From Theristus sp. LFF4_11 (taxonomy: Eukaryota; Nematoda; Chromadorea; Monhysterida; Xyalidae), in contig JASANC010000377.1 in assembly GCA_030248135.1 (NCBI GenBank), forward strand, positions 1-23,076: a DNA stretch of 23,076 nt, given 5' to 3'. Shown piece by piece: positions 1 to 18,960 of the stretch; the stretch's first letter is position 1; the number at the start of each line of letters is the position of its first letter. The position numbers were made by a program, and so were the translations under genes. A model generated the notes under the pieces. It was given only the letters and a program-made list of their open reading frames with translations. It did no database searches and was not told the origin of the DNA.

Positions 1-1109
1 AACAAAATGTTGAACTTTTTGGATTCGTTTGTCTCAATGAATTTTTCGTTGTGTGTTCAAAGTTCATTGTTCAGAGTTCCAATTTTTTGCTTGTTAGCTG
101 CATGGTAAAAATGTCAGCTGACTAGGAACATATCGTCTAAGGCATATGTATTGCCAAGTTGTCTATTGTTTATAGTGTCTGCTGCATTCAGCTTGAAAAA
201 TTCTATTGGCTTTATAAATTGTGTAAAGCAGCCCAGCCATAGCCATTATCGTCCTGGAATTTTGCTGTCTGACAATTTTTTATCGCCGTTCCGATCAGAA
301 TCATTAGAAAAAGGACGGATTGGGCAGAAATAAAACCAATAAAATAGATCCGTTGGGGTGTCTAATTTTTCTCTTTTTTAGCCCTAAGAGCCTAGGCATT
401 GTCATTGTGTTCGAAAAAACTTCTTTAATTGCAATTTTTATTCCTTCATACTGTCAATTGCGAAAACACATAAACAAAAACATTAGATTCACCAATGGTG
501 ATGTGGTCCGAAAAACGTTAAAATTTGATTCAAGCAACGCGCTCCATTCAGCTTGGGCAACCAATCACCTGTGTCTCGCAAAGTAGACCACAGTGTCCCA
601 AAAATAAACAAACATTTCGAGGTGATGTTCAAAATTACGTTGCGTGAAAAGTTGCCAAAGATGCGTCAACGCCGCCTGGATATTCAGTGCAACGCTGCCG
701 GCGTGTGTCGCCCATCTCCTCTGGTGCCTCGTCTGCTGTTTGGTACATTCAAGCGATTTCATTCTTCTCTCTGACTGTTTTTGAGTCTTGGGAAAAGAAA
801 AATGCGCTTTCCGAAATAGCCAACTTTCGCTGTCATAGAGCTTTTGTATTGTTCTTTGCTAGCCGTTACATTACGTTTTATGCTACTTATAGTGTAGCTT
901 GTGGTGTAATGTGGACGCGAAAAGACATATGGCTGGTCATTAGACGATTATTGTTTTGTGCAGTGTGCTGATTGGCTGTTTTCAGTGACATTGCAGTCAC
1001 ACAGTTGTTTGCGAAACTACCAATCAAATGTGAGTGTCGGTCTACCACAGAGCAGATATATCATTGTTGTTGTACAGGTGTTTGATCACATGACGATTGG
1101 GAAACTGTC
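1..1109. other. AT-rich spacer without supported gene
   Basis: No open frame here has splice signals, family similarity or coding-like composition. The frames present are short, mostly lack a convincing ATG and overlap on both strands. I see no tRNA-like fold. The stretch may be intergenic DNA, or a large intron of a gene that lies off the left edge; the sequence does not decide between them. Confidence 0.5.
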
Positions 1110-1204
1110 TTAAGCGGCATTCATAAAGTAGTATTTAGCGACGCATAGCTGTGTTAAAATATAGCTACGCGGTCACTAAATAGTACTTCATGAATGCCCC
1201 TTTA
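1110..1204. mobile_element. Palindromic MITE, copy 1 (PIF/Harbinger-like, 89 bp)
   Basis: The element spans 1113-1201 and is flanked on both sides by TTA (1110-1112 and 1202-1204), the target duplication typical of PIF/Harbinger (Tourist-like) elements. Its left end is AGCGGCATTCAT and the reverse complement of its right end is AGGGGCATTCAT. The two halves are complementary over nearly the whole length, so one strand could form a hairpin with roughly 40 bp of imperfect stem. Copy 2 at 14104-14192 has exactly the same length and the same TTA flanks. It has no coding capacity, so it would depend on a transposase encoded elsewhere. The Harbinger assignment is an inference from TSD length and sequence. 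Confidence 0.8.
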
Positions 1205-3574
1205 TTCCCAGCTCCGATTTTAACGGCTTCGTGTCTTCTTTAATCGCAATAGATACAGTGTATGGCATATACGAATATACAAGTTGTGTGGTTTAATTGT
1301 CTCATTTTTATCACATGAAATTTCCTGAAGAAGTGTGTGGTTGAAGAAGTGTCACAGATACGTGCATACAACATCTTGCCAGTAGCTCAAGCATACATTG
1401 CAAATATTTGTAAATAAAACTGTTGCCGTACGAATGTCAGTATTCTGAAAAGTGGCGTCGTTTATAAAAGGCGGTGAGACACGTAAGTTGCCACAATCAT
1501 TCCCTTTATGACAAGAAACGATGCTTTCCACCTGGGCCGGCCACTGGAAATGCACCAGCTGGTTTTGGCGATCGAGACGCCACGCGGCGACTTCACTTTC
1601 AATGCATCCATTTTTCTCTGTTTTGCTGCGTGCGCCGCGCATATGTGTGACGTTACAGCCTTCCAATATTTGAGGCTGCAAAGTCCGCGCGGTATTGAGC
1701 AGACTTACCGGCGACAACGCAACTCACTTCCAGAAATGACCTCCTATACGTCAACCGTTGAACATTAGAGGAAATTACGGGAAACATCACTTATCGTGGC
1801 TGTGATTTCCATGTGGTTCCGTGACTAAATCGGTAGTTACAAGTTTTTTTAGAGTTTTTTAGTTAACTTAAATGAGGACTTTATGGCCTGTCAGCCTGTG
1901 CTACCATGCGATTATCGTACGACAACCAACGACACACATTATAATACCCGATCGCTCTTGCCTGGCTATTATGCGATGGGGCACCCACACACACCCAACT
2001 TTTCTCGAAGTGCGTGCTATGAAGCTGCGCCGCTGGCAACATATAGTACATTCGGAAGATATTGTATAACATAACGTTCGTTTTTTCTCTGGTTTTTGTG
2101 TTGTGTTATGCAGCTGGTATTAGTGTAGCGCGCTCTGAGTCTGGATATCGCTGGTTCAAAACTTTTTTCTGCTTTCTCGCCTTTTCCTCCGCCCCACGCA
2201 TTGTTATACGTTTTTGCGAAAAATATTTTTTTGCGCATATTTTTCTGGCATGTTTAACGTGGTGTTCGATATCTAGTGCTTTTCTTCCACAAATGGTTTT
2301 TTCATTGATGGACGGCTTTTTTACTGGGGTTTTCGCTTGTGGTGCTCGCGAACTTTTTTGTTTCTGTTGTCTGGAAAGCGCCAAGTTTTGCTTCAGTTTG
2401 GTGGAATCGGATCGAGCGGCTTTTCTGCATGGCCTTTGACTTTGGGGGGGGGGGTATGAAGGTATGGTTTTCGACTGCACTGCCGAGCCTGGTACGGTAG
2501 CGCGATTGAAACCTGCATCGGCCAGAGACAAGCACGGCCGTAGCGATATTCGGGGCCGAACGGCATAACCAACTCAGCGTTATTGCCATGCATGCAGCCA
2601 TAGCCAGCAACGGGCGGCGACAGGAAACGTTTTTTCTGTCAGCGCTTCGGCGTTTTTTCTTTATCTCTTGCCGACCATAAATTTGTTTACGCCCATAAAC
2701 CCGTCATCTCCGATGACTCACGTCACATTGACCAGGTTAAAAAGCCCAGAGAGCCAACTCCTGCAAAATGCGAAGCAATTTCATTTACATTTTCAGCCAT
2801 CAGTCACGCGGGATCAACGTGAACTGGAACTCAGACAGAGCAGAAATTCCATTTTAAAGCATAAAGAGCGGCTCTTAGCGACTTGTGCGTCAGGCCAGCG
2901 CGCCACGCGCGCATGCACATGCCTGCACGAGGGGGTAATTAGCGCACCAAGTGGCTTTTCACCATGACAAGCCAAGTTGAAGAATCTTGGGGCCTCGCGC
3001 AGCACTGCACTAGCATGATCTCACTCTGTTACCCTGGGCTTAGTAAGAGTAAATATCCACTTGAAACTTCATGGAAATAACCGCATTATAGGCGGAAATT
3101 TTTATTTCATATTCGCATCTCGTAATCGTACATTCGTGTCTTTGAGTTTCATCCGATGTCCCAAACTGAAAGCAACGCTGTGTACCGTTGATTGTGAAAT
3201 GATGACAGGAGCAGCGTTTGAAATTTGCTATGCCGCATGCAGCGATTGCTCAAGCCAAGTTTGCGGCGGCAATAATAACGAATTTTCACTTGCGAAAACT
3301 TTGCCGCATCCACATCTAGCTTCCATGGTTGCAACATCATCTGTGGCGTTGTTCACATTCACAAGCCCAAGACTCAAGTTCGAGCAACGGAGACTCAGAA
3401 CAGCGTGCTGTCCTCAACGTCTTTTCCCTCAAAGCCATATTGACAATCTATTTTTCTTTCAAATCGAGAAAAACTACCGAATCGAACCTCTCGTTTATTG
3501 CAGCGTTAATAGCCCGGTTTCTACCTTTTGCGTCAACATGCCATAAAAATTGGTTAAAAAATTCGCTCAGTCTA
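1205..3574. other. Spacer with unresolved short ORFs
   Basis: No gene can be supported. A TATAAAAG motif at 1463-1470 lies 38 bp before an ATG (1508) that opens an 86-residue frame, but that protein resembles nothing I know and an overlapping minus-strand frame (1352-1717) is longer. The longest plus frame, 3061-3546 (161 residues), has no ATG at its first codon and no recognisable domain. There is an 11-base G run near 2443 and an alternating purine-pyrimidine GC-rich patch near 2897-2930. Small exons of an unrecognised gene cannot be excluded. Confidence 0.4.
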
Positions 3575-4272
3575 GTTGCAATTAGGGTTGTTGAACAAAA
3601 ATCAAAATTAAAAAAGTGATTGAAAAACAAAAATGTCGATTTAAAAAAAATCGAAAAATTTTCCTTCAATTAATATACTCTGAAAACCTCAATTTGGCAC
3701 AATTTTTCGAAAGTTTAACAATTTTTTTTGATATTACCTCGTAAAACCTTTAGCAGTCGATTTTGGACCGTTTTACCGACTGATTTCAGGCTTCAACAAC
3801 ATCTGCGATGAAGTTTTTGAGCGTCCCAAAGGTTGGCTTACCATTTCCAATGCAGATAAGGGGACGATTCGCCTCGCAATATAAATTTGAGCGTCTGAGC
3901 TGCTCCGTTTGCAAGCGTTACGTTGTCTGGTTGCTGTTTCGTGCCCTGCCGTCGCGACACATCATCAGAATTGATCGAATTTCAAGCCGGTATGTGTATT
4001 TTCACTTGGGCTGGGGAGGGGACAATTAGTGACGTTATGGGGGTCAAAACACAAGAAGAGGTATAGTAACGGTTTGGAAAAGGGGTAAATGAGGTCACCC
4101 AAACAAAATCTGGAAAATTCCGCCATACGGGAGTCATTCCGGGAGGCGATTGCACATCAAATGTGGTTCTTCGAACTCCCTGGTTGCTTTAGCACAACTT
4201 TGATTTTTGAAATTAAAAAAAAATTTGAACAAAAATGACGATTTTTGTTTTTTTTACAACCCTAGTTGCAAT
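3575..4272. mobile_element. hAT-like non-autonomous DNA transposon, 682 bp
   Basis: The element occupies 3583-4264. It begins TAGGGTTGT and ends ACAACCCTA, and both ends continue into A-rich subterminal sequence containing the shared word ACAAAAATC. It is flanked by a perfect 8-bp direct repeat, GTTGCAAT, at 3575-3582 and 4265-4272. An 8-bp duplication with TAGGG-type ends is the hallmark of hAT superfamily insertions. At 682 bp it is too short for an intact transposase (usually about 600 residues or more), so it is a deletion derivative or MITE. A short frame inside, about 3790-3882, reads smoothly after an acceptor-like TTTCAG but ends at TAA and is not recognised; it may be transposase relic or chance. 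Confidence 0.85.
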
Positions 4273-4310
4273 GCAATGCAAGGTGAAAGCAATGCAATGC
4301 AAGGGTGAAA
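4268..4310. repeat. Two-copy tandem repeat of about 21 bp
   Basis: Two adjacent units, 4268-4288 and 4289-4310, share the pattern GCAATGCAATGCAAGG followed by TGAAA; the second unit has one extra G. The repeat starts inside the right-hand target duplication of the hAT-like element, so the duplication probably arose in the host flank rather than in the transposon. Confidence 0.7.
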
Positions 4311-4347
4311 GTGATCAATTTATTTTTGGCATTTTTTTCTTTTATAG

Positions 4348-4420
4348 ACAGGAGGAAACACCGGAACTGCAGGCAGATGCAGCTATTTTTAATAATGATG
4401 CTGCATTACGGGCAAAAGAA
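4348..4420 (+). other. Possible upstream exon (73 bp) of the R3H gene or 5' UTR exon
   Basis: The segment is bounded by an acceptor-like CTTTTATAG and a donor-like AAAGAA|GTAAGA. One frame is open throughout and reads as an acidic, alanine-rich peptide beginning QEETPELQADAA. Vertebrate R3HDM proteins also have an acidic, poorly conserved N-terminus, so this could be a coding or untranslated 5' exon of the gene that follows. No ATG lies in that frame here, and the next exon has its own good start. Splice sites plus an open frame over 73 bp can occur by chance, so this remains tentative. Confidence 0.3.
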
Positions 4421-4649
4421 GTAAGAAAGAACGAAAAGAGTTGACGTGACGTTCACTCACCTCACACTCACGGTCACGACTCACGGACCGCATCGGATTC
4501 GGACGGACGGACACCGGGCATTGGGCAACAAAACAACAAAAAAGGGCAGGGCAAGGACATTCGTATCGTAGCTCGTCGAATCGCTGACAATTTCCAGTGT
4601 TGTCGTTCTCGTCGTGTTGTTTTTTTTATTTTGCAAAGAAATAAAAAAA

Positions 4650-13224
<8,575 letters not shown>

Positions 13225-14100
13225 GTCTTCTGAATATTCTGTTTTAAAAAACCGTTTTTTCAAACGCTTTTTTTCGTGAAACTTGTTTCCGTGACACCAC
13301 GCTCTCATCTCTGCCACTGCAACTGTTTTTTTGTCTTGTTTTTGTGTTTAGTAGACATAGTGTAATTTTTCGTCGGTAACAATGTGCTTTTCAAATTTTT
13401 GTATTTTTTAAATTTGTTAAGTTATTAATGTAGAAAAGTTGTAAATGCTGCAGCAGCGCTTTCAAAAGCGAGCTTTTTGTTCGTCCGTTTTTTTTGTCTT
13501 GTGTGTCTCCTCAGCTTTTGAGGGTTCTTTCAGAAGTTTTATTGTTTGCTTCTTTTAGCTTGCTTTACTTTTCGAATTGAAATACTATTATCAGATACGT
13601 GTGCATTTGCAGCAGCATTAGGTTACCTTCCACTTCGATTGTTTTAGTTTCTTTTCAGCCAGCAGTTTTATGAAGATTTCTAGTCAAAAGCATTGATTGA
13701 TAAAATTTTTATTTTTATTAGAAAAGTCAACCTGTTTATGTGTTTGCTCAAAATTTGTAAAGTTCTGCGCTGTAAAACCATTGAAAAGAAATTTTCCAAA
13801 TCATGCAAACGTTGAAAGGCTTCTTCATATGTTAATGAGCGGTAGCTGCCCAACTGAATGCACCTTTAAAAAGTCAATTTCGGTATGAACTGAAAATCAT
13901 CATCGAAATTTTGTGCTTTACGTTCTTTTTCGTGCGTCTATTTCTCTTGTTTCTTTGCGTTCTTTTGTCGTCTTATTTTTAAACAAAAGCAATTTGGCTT
14001 CATATTTTGACATTCTGTTTCTTGTTTGCTTGTCACACACCCTTTGGAAGAGTACACTCATGATTAATTCTAGTCGGCCGAATTTTTTTCTACGTTTTTC
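13225..14100 (+). other. 3' untranslated and intergenic region after the R3H gene
   Basis: The DNA becomes T-rich immediately after the stop at 13222-13224, with no further exon-like segment. I see no clear AATAAA until 14279-14284, so the 3' UTR is either about 1 kb long or uses a variant hexamer. No gene is supported in this stretch. Confidence 0.45.
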
Positions 14101-14195
14101 TTAAGCGGCATTCATGAAGCAGTATTTAGTTATGCGGAGCTGTGTTGAAACACAGCTACACGGTCACTAAATACTGTTTCATGAATGTCCCTTTA
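14101..14195. mobile_element. Palindromic MITE, copy 2 (PIF/Harbinger-like, 89 bp)
   Basis: The element at 14104-14192 is 89 bp, the same length as copy 1 at 1113-1201, and is flanked by TTA on both sides (14101-14103 and 14193-14195). The ends are AGCGGCATTCATGAAG and the complement of TTCATGAATGTCCCT. The centre holds a perfect 9-bp stem, AGCTGTGTT/AACACAGCT. The whole unit could form a long imperfect hairpin if transcribed. It is probably within or just after the 3' UTR of the R3H gene. Confidence 0.8.
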
Positions 14196-14278
14196 GAATT
14201 TTTGTTTCAGCAAAACACAAGCTGGTCATTGTGTCGTGTATGTGTTTGTGTTGTGTTGATTTGATTGGAACGCTTTAA

Positions 14279-14284
14279 AATAAA
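14279..14284 (+). terminator. Candidate polyadenylation signal AATAAA, R3H gene
   Basis: This is the first canonical AATAAA I see downstream of the R3H stop codon, 1055 bp past it. A second one lies at 14736-14741. GT-rich sequence surrounds both. Which one is used, if either, cannot be told from the sequence. Confidence 0.3.
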
Positions 14285-14871
14285 AAACATGGTTTGGCAT
14301 TTTGTGTTTTAGTCAAAAACATTGTGATTTACTGCTTCAGTTGTTTCTCACCGTCTCGGTTGCTTTTAACGTGGTGTTCTTTTTATTGTTTGTTTAGTCC
14401 CCAATCTGGTCTGATATTGTTCTGAAGCTGAAATCTCACCCCATTCAAACTACTCTAGTCAAACTCTGAAACTATGTAGTAAAGTGCCAGTGTTGTAAAA
14501 AAATGTTTTTTTCTTGCGTAAAAGTAAAGTGAGTTTTTTCAGTAATGTTATTTGCAGCTACTTTTTATGCTTTCTCTCTTTGTCTGTGCCAGCCTACATG
14601 CAGCTGGAATTCTTAAATGACCATAATAATTAAAAATGAAATTTTTCAATTTTTTAAAACTTGTTGAACACTTTGTTCTGTGTGATGTGTCGTGTGTCGA
14701 TTGATTGGATGTACGTTATTATTATGGACAGAGTGAATAAAAAAGATTTTATGCGGGAACAAGAAACACAGGTTCGGTGGTCGTTTTGTTTTTCATTGAA
14801 CCCTTGGGTGTTCGTATCACCTGGCCCGTCAACGATCTATCTGTTCTTTTATTCTGCGTTGATCGAACAAA

Positions 14872-14924
14872 AGCGGTGTTCATGAAGCAGTGTTTAGTGA
14901 TTGCAGCGCTTTATGAATGCCCCT
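14872..14924. mobile_element. Palindromic MITE, decayed copy 3, adjoining MRPL18 start
   Basis: Left sequence AGCGGTGTTCATGAAGCAG and right sequence TTTATGAATGCCCCT match the two ends of the 89-bp family, but only 53 bp remain, so the middle has been deleted. No TTA duplication survives. The right end lies 37 bp before the MRPL18 ATG at 14961, and its terminal ATGAATGCCCCT contains an ATG (14913) in frame with MRPL18. Confidence 0.65.
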
Positions 14925-14960
14925 GAATATATGTCTGCTTTTAGAATAAAAACCCGCAGA

Positions 14961-16654
14961 ATGCCTCGTTTCGCGCCGTATTTGTTTGTGCGTAATCCGC
15001 GCAATCTCGATCAGATCAAGTACGCCTGGAAATCGACCGGCTATCATTTCGAGCGCAATCGACAGCTGAAGTGTTTCTATTATCGGTTTGCTTGTTTGAG
15101 GTTTTTTTATTCTGAATCCGGGAAATTCAGTGTCACTTCACCGGCGCGTGCGTCCGAAGCTGAGTGAAGTCACAGAATCAGCGTCGTTGAGAATGCCTGT
15201 TGGCGAGGCACTCCGTTGGTGGACGGACGCACCTGAGAAACGGGCAGTTCAAATTCGTCGTGGTGGTTTTTTTGCTGTGAACATACCGAGATGAGTAGCT
15301 GCTTGCTAACAAAATCAAGAGACACTCGGGGTCGCCGGTTTCTTGACTTTCTTTTTTTGTCTCATGATTGATGCCGTTCGGTGTCGTCTCAGCACTGAAC
15401 TAAAAAGGACAATCGCACCAGTGGCCATGCACGTGTTTTTTTCAGTTTGGAGTTGCACCGTAGCAACGAGCACACGACCGGGCTGGTCAGGCATCACCGC
15501 GATGGCGTCGTCTTGACCGCGTCCACCGAGGAGCCAGAGATGGCGAAACGATTGTTTCGGTGCGTTTGCAACTTTAAAGCGCGCCCCTTGTTTCGCTTTT
15601 TTGGTTTTTCGGTTTTTTTACCCAAGGGTAACGAATGAAACAAGTGCAACAAAAAAACAAAACTAGGTGATGTAGCTTATTTATTCGGACGTGTCGGGCC
15701 GAAATGACATCATCATCCTGTGCTCTAAAACATGAGCAAGTCACGTTCAAACAAACGTGTTTCTCGGACACGGACACGTCTTTCTCGTGAAAACGTGAAA
15801 CGGTGAACCAAACCGAACTCCTGTTTCTTGTGCACGGTAAGTGGACATTTTTTAAGCAAATGACGTCATTTCGATGCGACACGTTTGCATGCATCTGCAA
15901 TCGCTGATCGCTGTGTGGTGCCTCGAATATCACGACTGCCTGTATTTTCACACATGATTACTCTGGTCAGAACAACCGACTACTCGGCCGCACTGAACGT
16001 CGGTCGTTTGCTTGGCCGCCGTTGTCTGCAGGCTGGCATCTATCAGCTCACGGATGCCGTGACGCCCGTTTTCGTGCCGTCCACTTCAGAAACGTCGCAA
16101 GGGGAAGAAACCGTCGAAACGAAATCATCCGATTCAGACCAGCAGACGGAGCAACACGTTGAAAACGTGAGTAGTGGATGAACAGTGTCTGGCGAGTTTT
16201 CAAACTGTTGTGATTGTGCAGTTCCGGATTTACAGCAGAAATCGGTCAGTCAGCATTGAATGAACCGTTGCTGTGCTTTACATAGCCATGCAGCGCAGTG
16301 GTGCGTGCGCTAATGATTTTTCATGAACACATTCAGCAAGTGTTTATTAGTCGTGCGTCGTTAAATACTATTTTGTGAATGCGCCTTAACACAAAAAATC
16401 ATAAAAGACAAGCGGTAAATCAAAGCAGTTCTCTAATTGGTGGATCAAGCAAAGATACAAACTTGAAATCTGTCGTAGTTTTTTTCATGTTTGTGGATTG
16501 TAATTACTTTTTTTAGAAACTTTAGGCACTTGCATTCATGGAAGGCTTCAGCGAGTCAGAGATTGAGCTTGACGAAGCAGATTGCATCACTCCGAATTAC
16601 AGTCTCGATCGACGGTATCATTACGTACAAGAGCGAGTGGTTGTTCCAAATTGA
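14961..16654 (+). CDS. MRPL18: Mitochondrial large-subunit ribosomal protein uL18m (MRPL18), 4 exons
   Basis: Predicted 187-residue nuclear-encoded mitochondrial ribosomal protein; human MRPL18 is about 180 residues. uL18 proteins bind 5S rRNA in bacteria, and in mitochondria uL18m belongs to the central protuberance. Exons: 14961-15085, 15446-15559, 15971-16166, 16526-16654; junctions CG|T, CG|A and AAC|GCA keep one frame. Family blocks are NPRNLDQIKYAWKSTGY near residues 12-28, the strand-rich core with LELHRSNEHTTGLVRH near 43-58, GVVLTASTEE (62-71), and the helix ALNVGRLLGRRCLQAGIYQL near 86-105. The C-terminus adds an acidic, serine-rich linker and ends YVQERVVVPN. In-frame ATGs at 14931 and 14913 would add a basic segment (MSAFRIKTRR) that could extend the mitochondrial targeting sequence; no stop intervenes. 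A TTTTAG at 14941-14946 could instead be a splice acceptor in the 5' UTR. Confidence 0.92.
16317..16387. mobile_element. Palindromic MITE, decayed copy 4, in MRPL18 intron 3
   Basis: The right half, about 16350-16386, carries GTTAAATACTATTTTGTGAATG, abbreviated here to its matching core TAAATACT and GTGAATGCGCC, which aligns with the right arm of the 89-bp family and ends next to TTAA. The left half, TTCATGAACACATTCAG and onward, is a poorer match with insertions. It is an old degenerate copy lying within intron 16167-16525. Confidence 0.5.
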
Positions 16655-16655
16655 A

Positions 16656-16661
16656 AATAAA
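16656..16661 (+). terminator. Candidate polyadenylation signal AATAAA, MRPL18
   Basis: An AATAAA begins two bases after the TGA stop of MRPL18. If used, it would give a very short 3' UTR, which is plausible in compact invertebrate genes. Another AATAAA at 17140-17145 would give a 3' UTR of about 500 bases. Confidence 0.4.
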
Positions 16662-18960
16662 TCATCGAACTGCTCTTCTGGTATTTTCTTTCGTTTTTTG
16701 TTGACAAAAAAGGTGACGTTGTGCCTTTTCTGTTCTGATTTGGGTGTGTGCGTCAGCGTCATTGTTCAATTTTTTTTATTTGTCAATTGTCATGATACAA
16801 GATTATTTATGATTAGTTTTCGAGTACAGTGTCAGCTGTTATGGGAAAAATGCGAAACAAAACCTCCGATAACAGTGAGAACCTTTTTTGTCTGTCAGTA
16901 TCCGCCACCCTTGACAGAAATAAAGTGTCGTTGTTTGCGTGGTTGCAAAACCGAAAACAATCTGCATCTCACATGTGTGACTTTTATCTTTCTGTCTCTG
17001 ACATGGCTCCCTCACCCTCCAGTTCCGCTGCCCTTGAAACCTGCAAAACTGGCGAATCTCTTCTCGCGAAAGTTTCTATCCCGCAAAGAACTGTGAAATA
17101 TGTCTCTATTTTTTTCGAGCCTATCCTATATTGCATGTAAATAAACATGTAAGTATATAACAGATATGCTTTATTCAGAAAAAAGGGCCGACTGTTTTTG
17201 TAGTTTTATTGAACGAGATACAGGAGGTTCAGAGAGTTTGTGGGCGCATCTGCAATTCTGTTCTGCCTGGTCAGACTGGCTAATTAGAAAACACTTGCTA
17301 GATTTCAGTGTGACAAGATGCTACAGGTTTGAAGCAACCAGGTGCGAGATAATAACTGCCGAGAGTGCCGACGTTAAATGTTAGCAATTTTCATCGGTTG
17401 CTTTTGCCAAATAAATATGCATTGTACCCGCTTGTGTGAAAATAACAGCGACAAACTATTGAACCAGAAATTTTCACGTATTTCACTGCATTCACATTCG
17501 TTACCAACATCTGCACATACAGCAGCAGTGTCAATTCGAATATCAACAGGCAATTTGACTGAACTTTGCTGGCATCGATAATGTGAAAAACCCTCCACAA
17601 GCCCAACACGATGCTGTTTTTTCGTCTCGTAATCGCAAATACAATTTTGCCACGAACCGAATGGAGTGTCATGAGTATGTGTGCCAACAACGCTCCAAAA
17701 ACGATGTTGTTGTTTTCTGCGTTTTTGATTTGAAGTGACCGTGTTTTTTATTGTGCTCTTGTTAAACCGGGAAGCTCGAAAGAAAGCGCACTTTTATCTT
17801 TGATTCAAAACACCATAAATGTCGCTCAAGAAAACTACCATATTTGTTTCGAATTTGAAAAAAGCTGATTGAGATTTGCAAACTGGGTGTGGCGTGACTT
17901 CGTTTTTTTGTGAGAGTTCGGTAGAATGATTGTGCGTTAGCTGACAAAATACAACCAAACAACGGGCTTGAATTTTTCTGAATTCAGGATTGCTTTGCGG
18001 ACCGTTTGTTTTTGTGTTTTTTCTCGCTGGAATTCAGCCTGGATGGTGCATAAATGAGAGGGGCAGAGGCACACATTTAGGAATGAATGAATAACAAGTT
18101 CCAGAAAGCGTGACTATTGCGTAAAATGAATTCATCAACAAAAACGCTCTTATCAGCCTATCAAGCAACTATAAAAAGGGACAGCAGCAATGAACAACAA
18201 CGAAAAAAGACAAGTGTGCATGAGAACGTGCATGAACGCTGCAGATGAAGCGTTTTTTATTCTCTGACGTTCATGGTCATTCAGCAATAAACCAAGAGAA
18301 GAGCTGTAAAAACGATATTCAACAAAATCAAGGCTTGCATGATCCTCTTTGGGCAAGCAAAAGAATTACGTTATGAGATGAGATCAACGGAAAAGTTTTA
18401 AAAACAACACTTTATGTATTTAGAGAAAGCGGATTTCAACCAATCAGCGCGTCCCATGCATTCAAATGCAGCCAATCAATCGTTGCACAAACAACACAAT
18501 TCCACAACACCAAGACGCCCATCTGATGACGTAAGACCACACCAGCTGTATTATTGTAACCTTGCCAAAGCACGGCAGCACTCGACTCATTGTGCACCAG
18601 AAAACGGGGGGAGGGGGCACTGTATGCTTCAAAGTTAGCTGGTCCGTGTTGTTGCGCATGCCCCCCCCCCTAAAGTTTCGAATGAAGCAGAAGTCATCTG
18701 CAGAGCGAATAGCAGAAGGAACAAAACTGCGCTAAGACTGGCGAAACGGACGCACGGTCTCTCTCTCTCGTTTTGGCATGACATGGACCGAAAAAGCGGT
18801 GCGTTTGTGCTGCCGCGTCACACGCACGCGCCAACTGACTGCCAGCTTCTTCAATGGTATCTTTCTTTCTTTGCGCTCACTGTTTCACTGCGTGCATGTA
18901 TACACATGTGTTTGTTTGATATTGTTGTATGTTGAAGATGAAGTGCATGTGCATGCTAGC
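16662..18960. other. Intergenic spacer, no supported gene
   Basis: Open frames here (for example 16829-17140, 103 residues, with an ATG at 16841) show no recognisable domain and no splice context; they look like chance frames downstream of MRPL18. Near 18420-18540 there are two CCAAT-type motifs (AACCAATCAG and GCCAATCAAT) and a TGACGTAA motif, which could mark a regulatory region, but no downstream exon is visible. A 12-base C run occurs at about 18661-18672. Confidence 0.4.

Noticed and set aside
3061..3546. 161-residue plus-strand frame
   Set aside because: No ATG at its open end, no domain, no splice support and AT-rich flanks on both sides; a chance frame is the simplest reading.
16491..17096. 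A 201-residue plus-strand frame, the longest in the window
   Set aside because: It starts without an ATG at its first codon and overlaps the last MRPL18 exon in a different frame. It then runs through T-rich 3' sequence with no recognisable domain.
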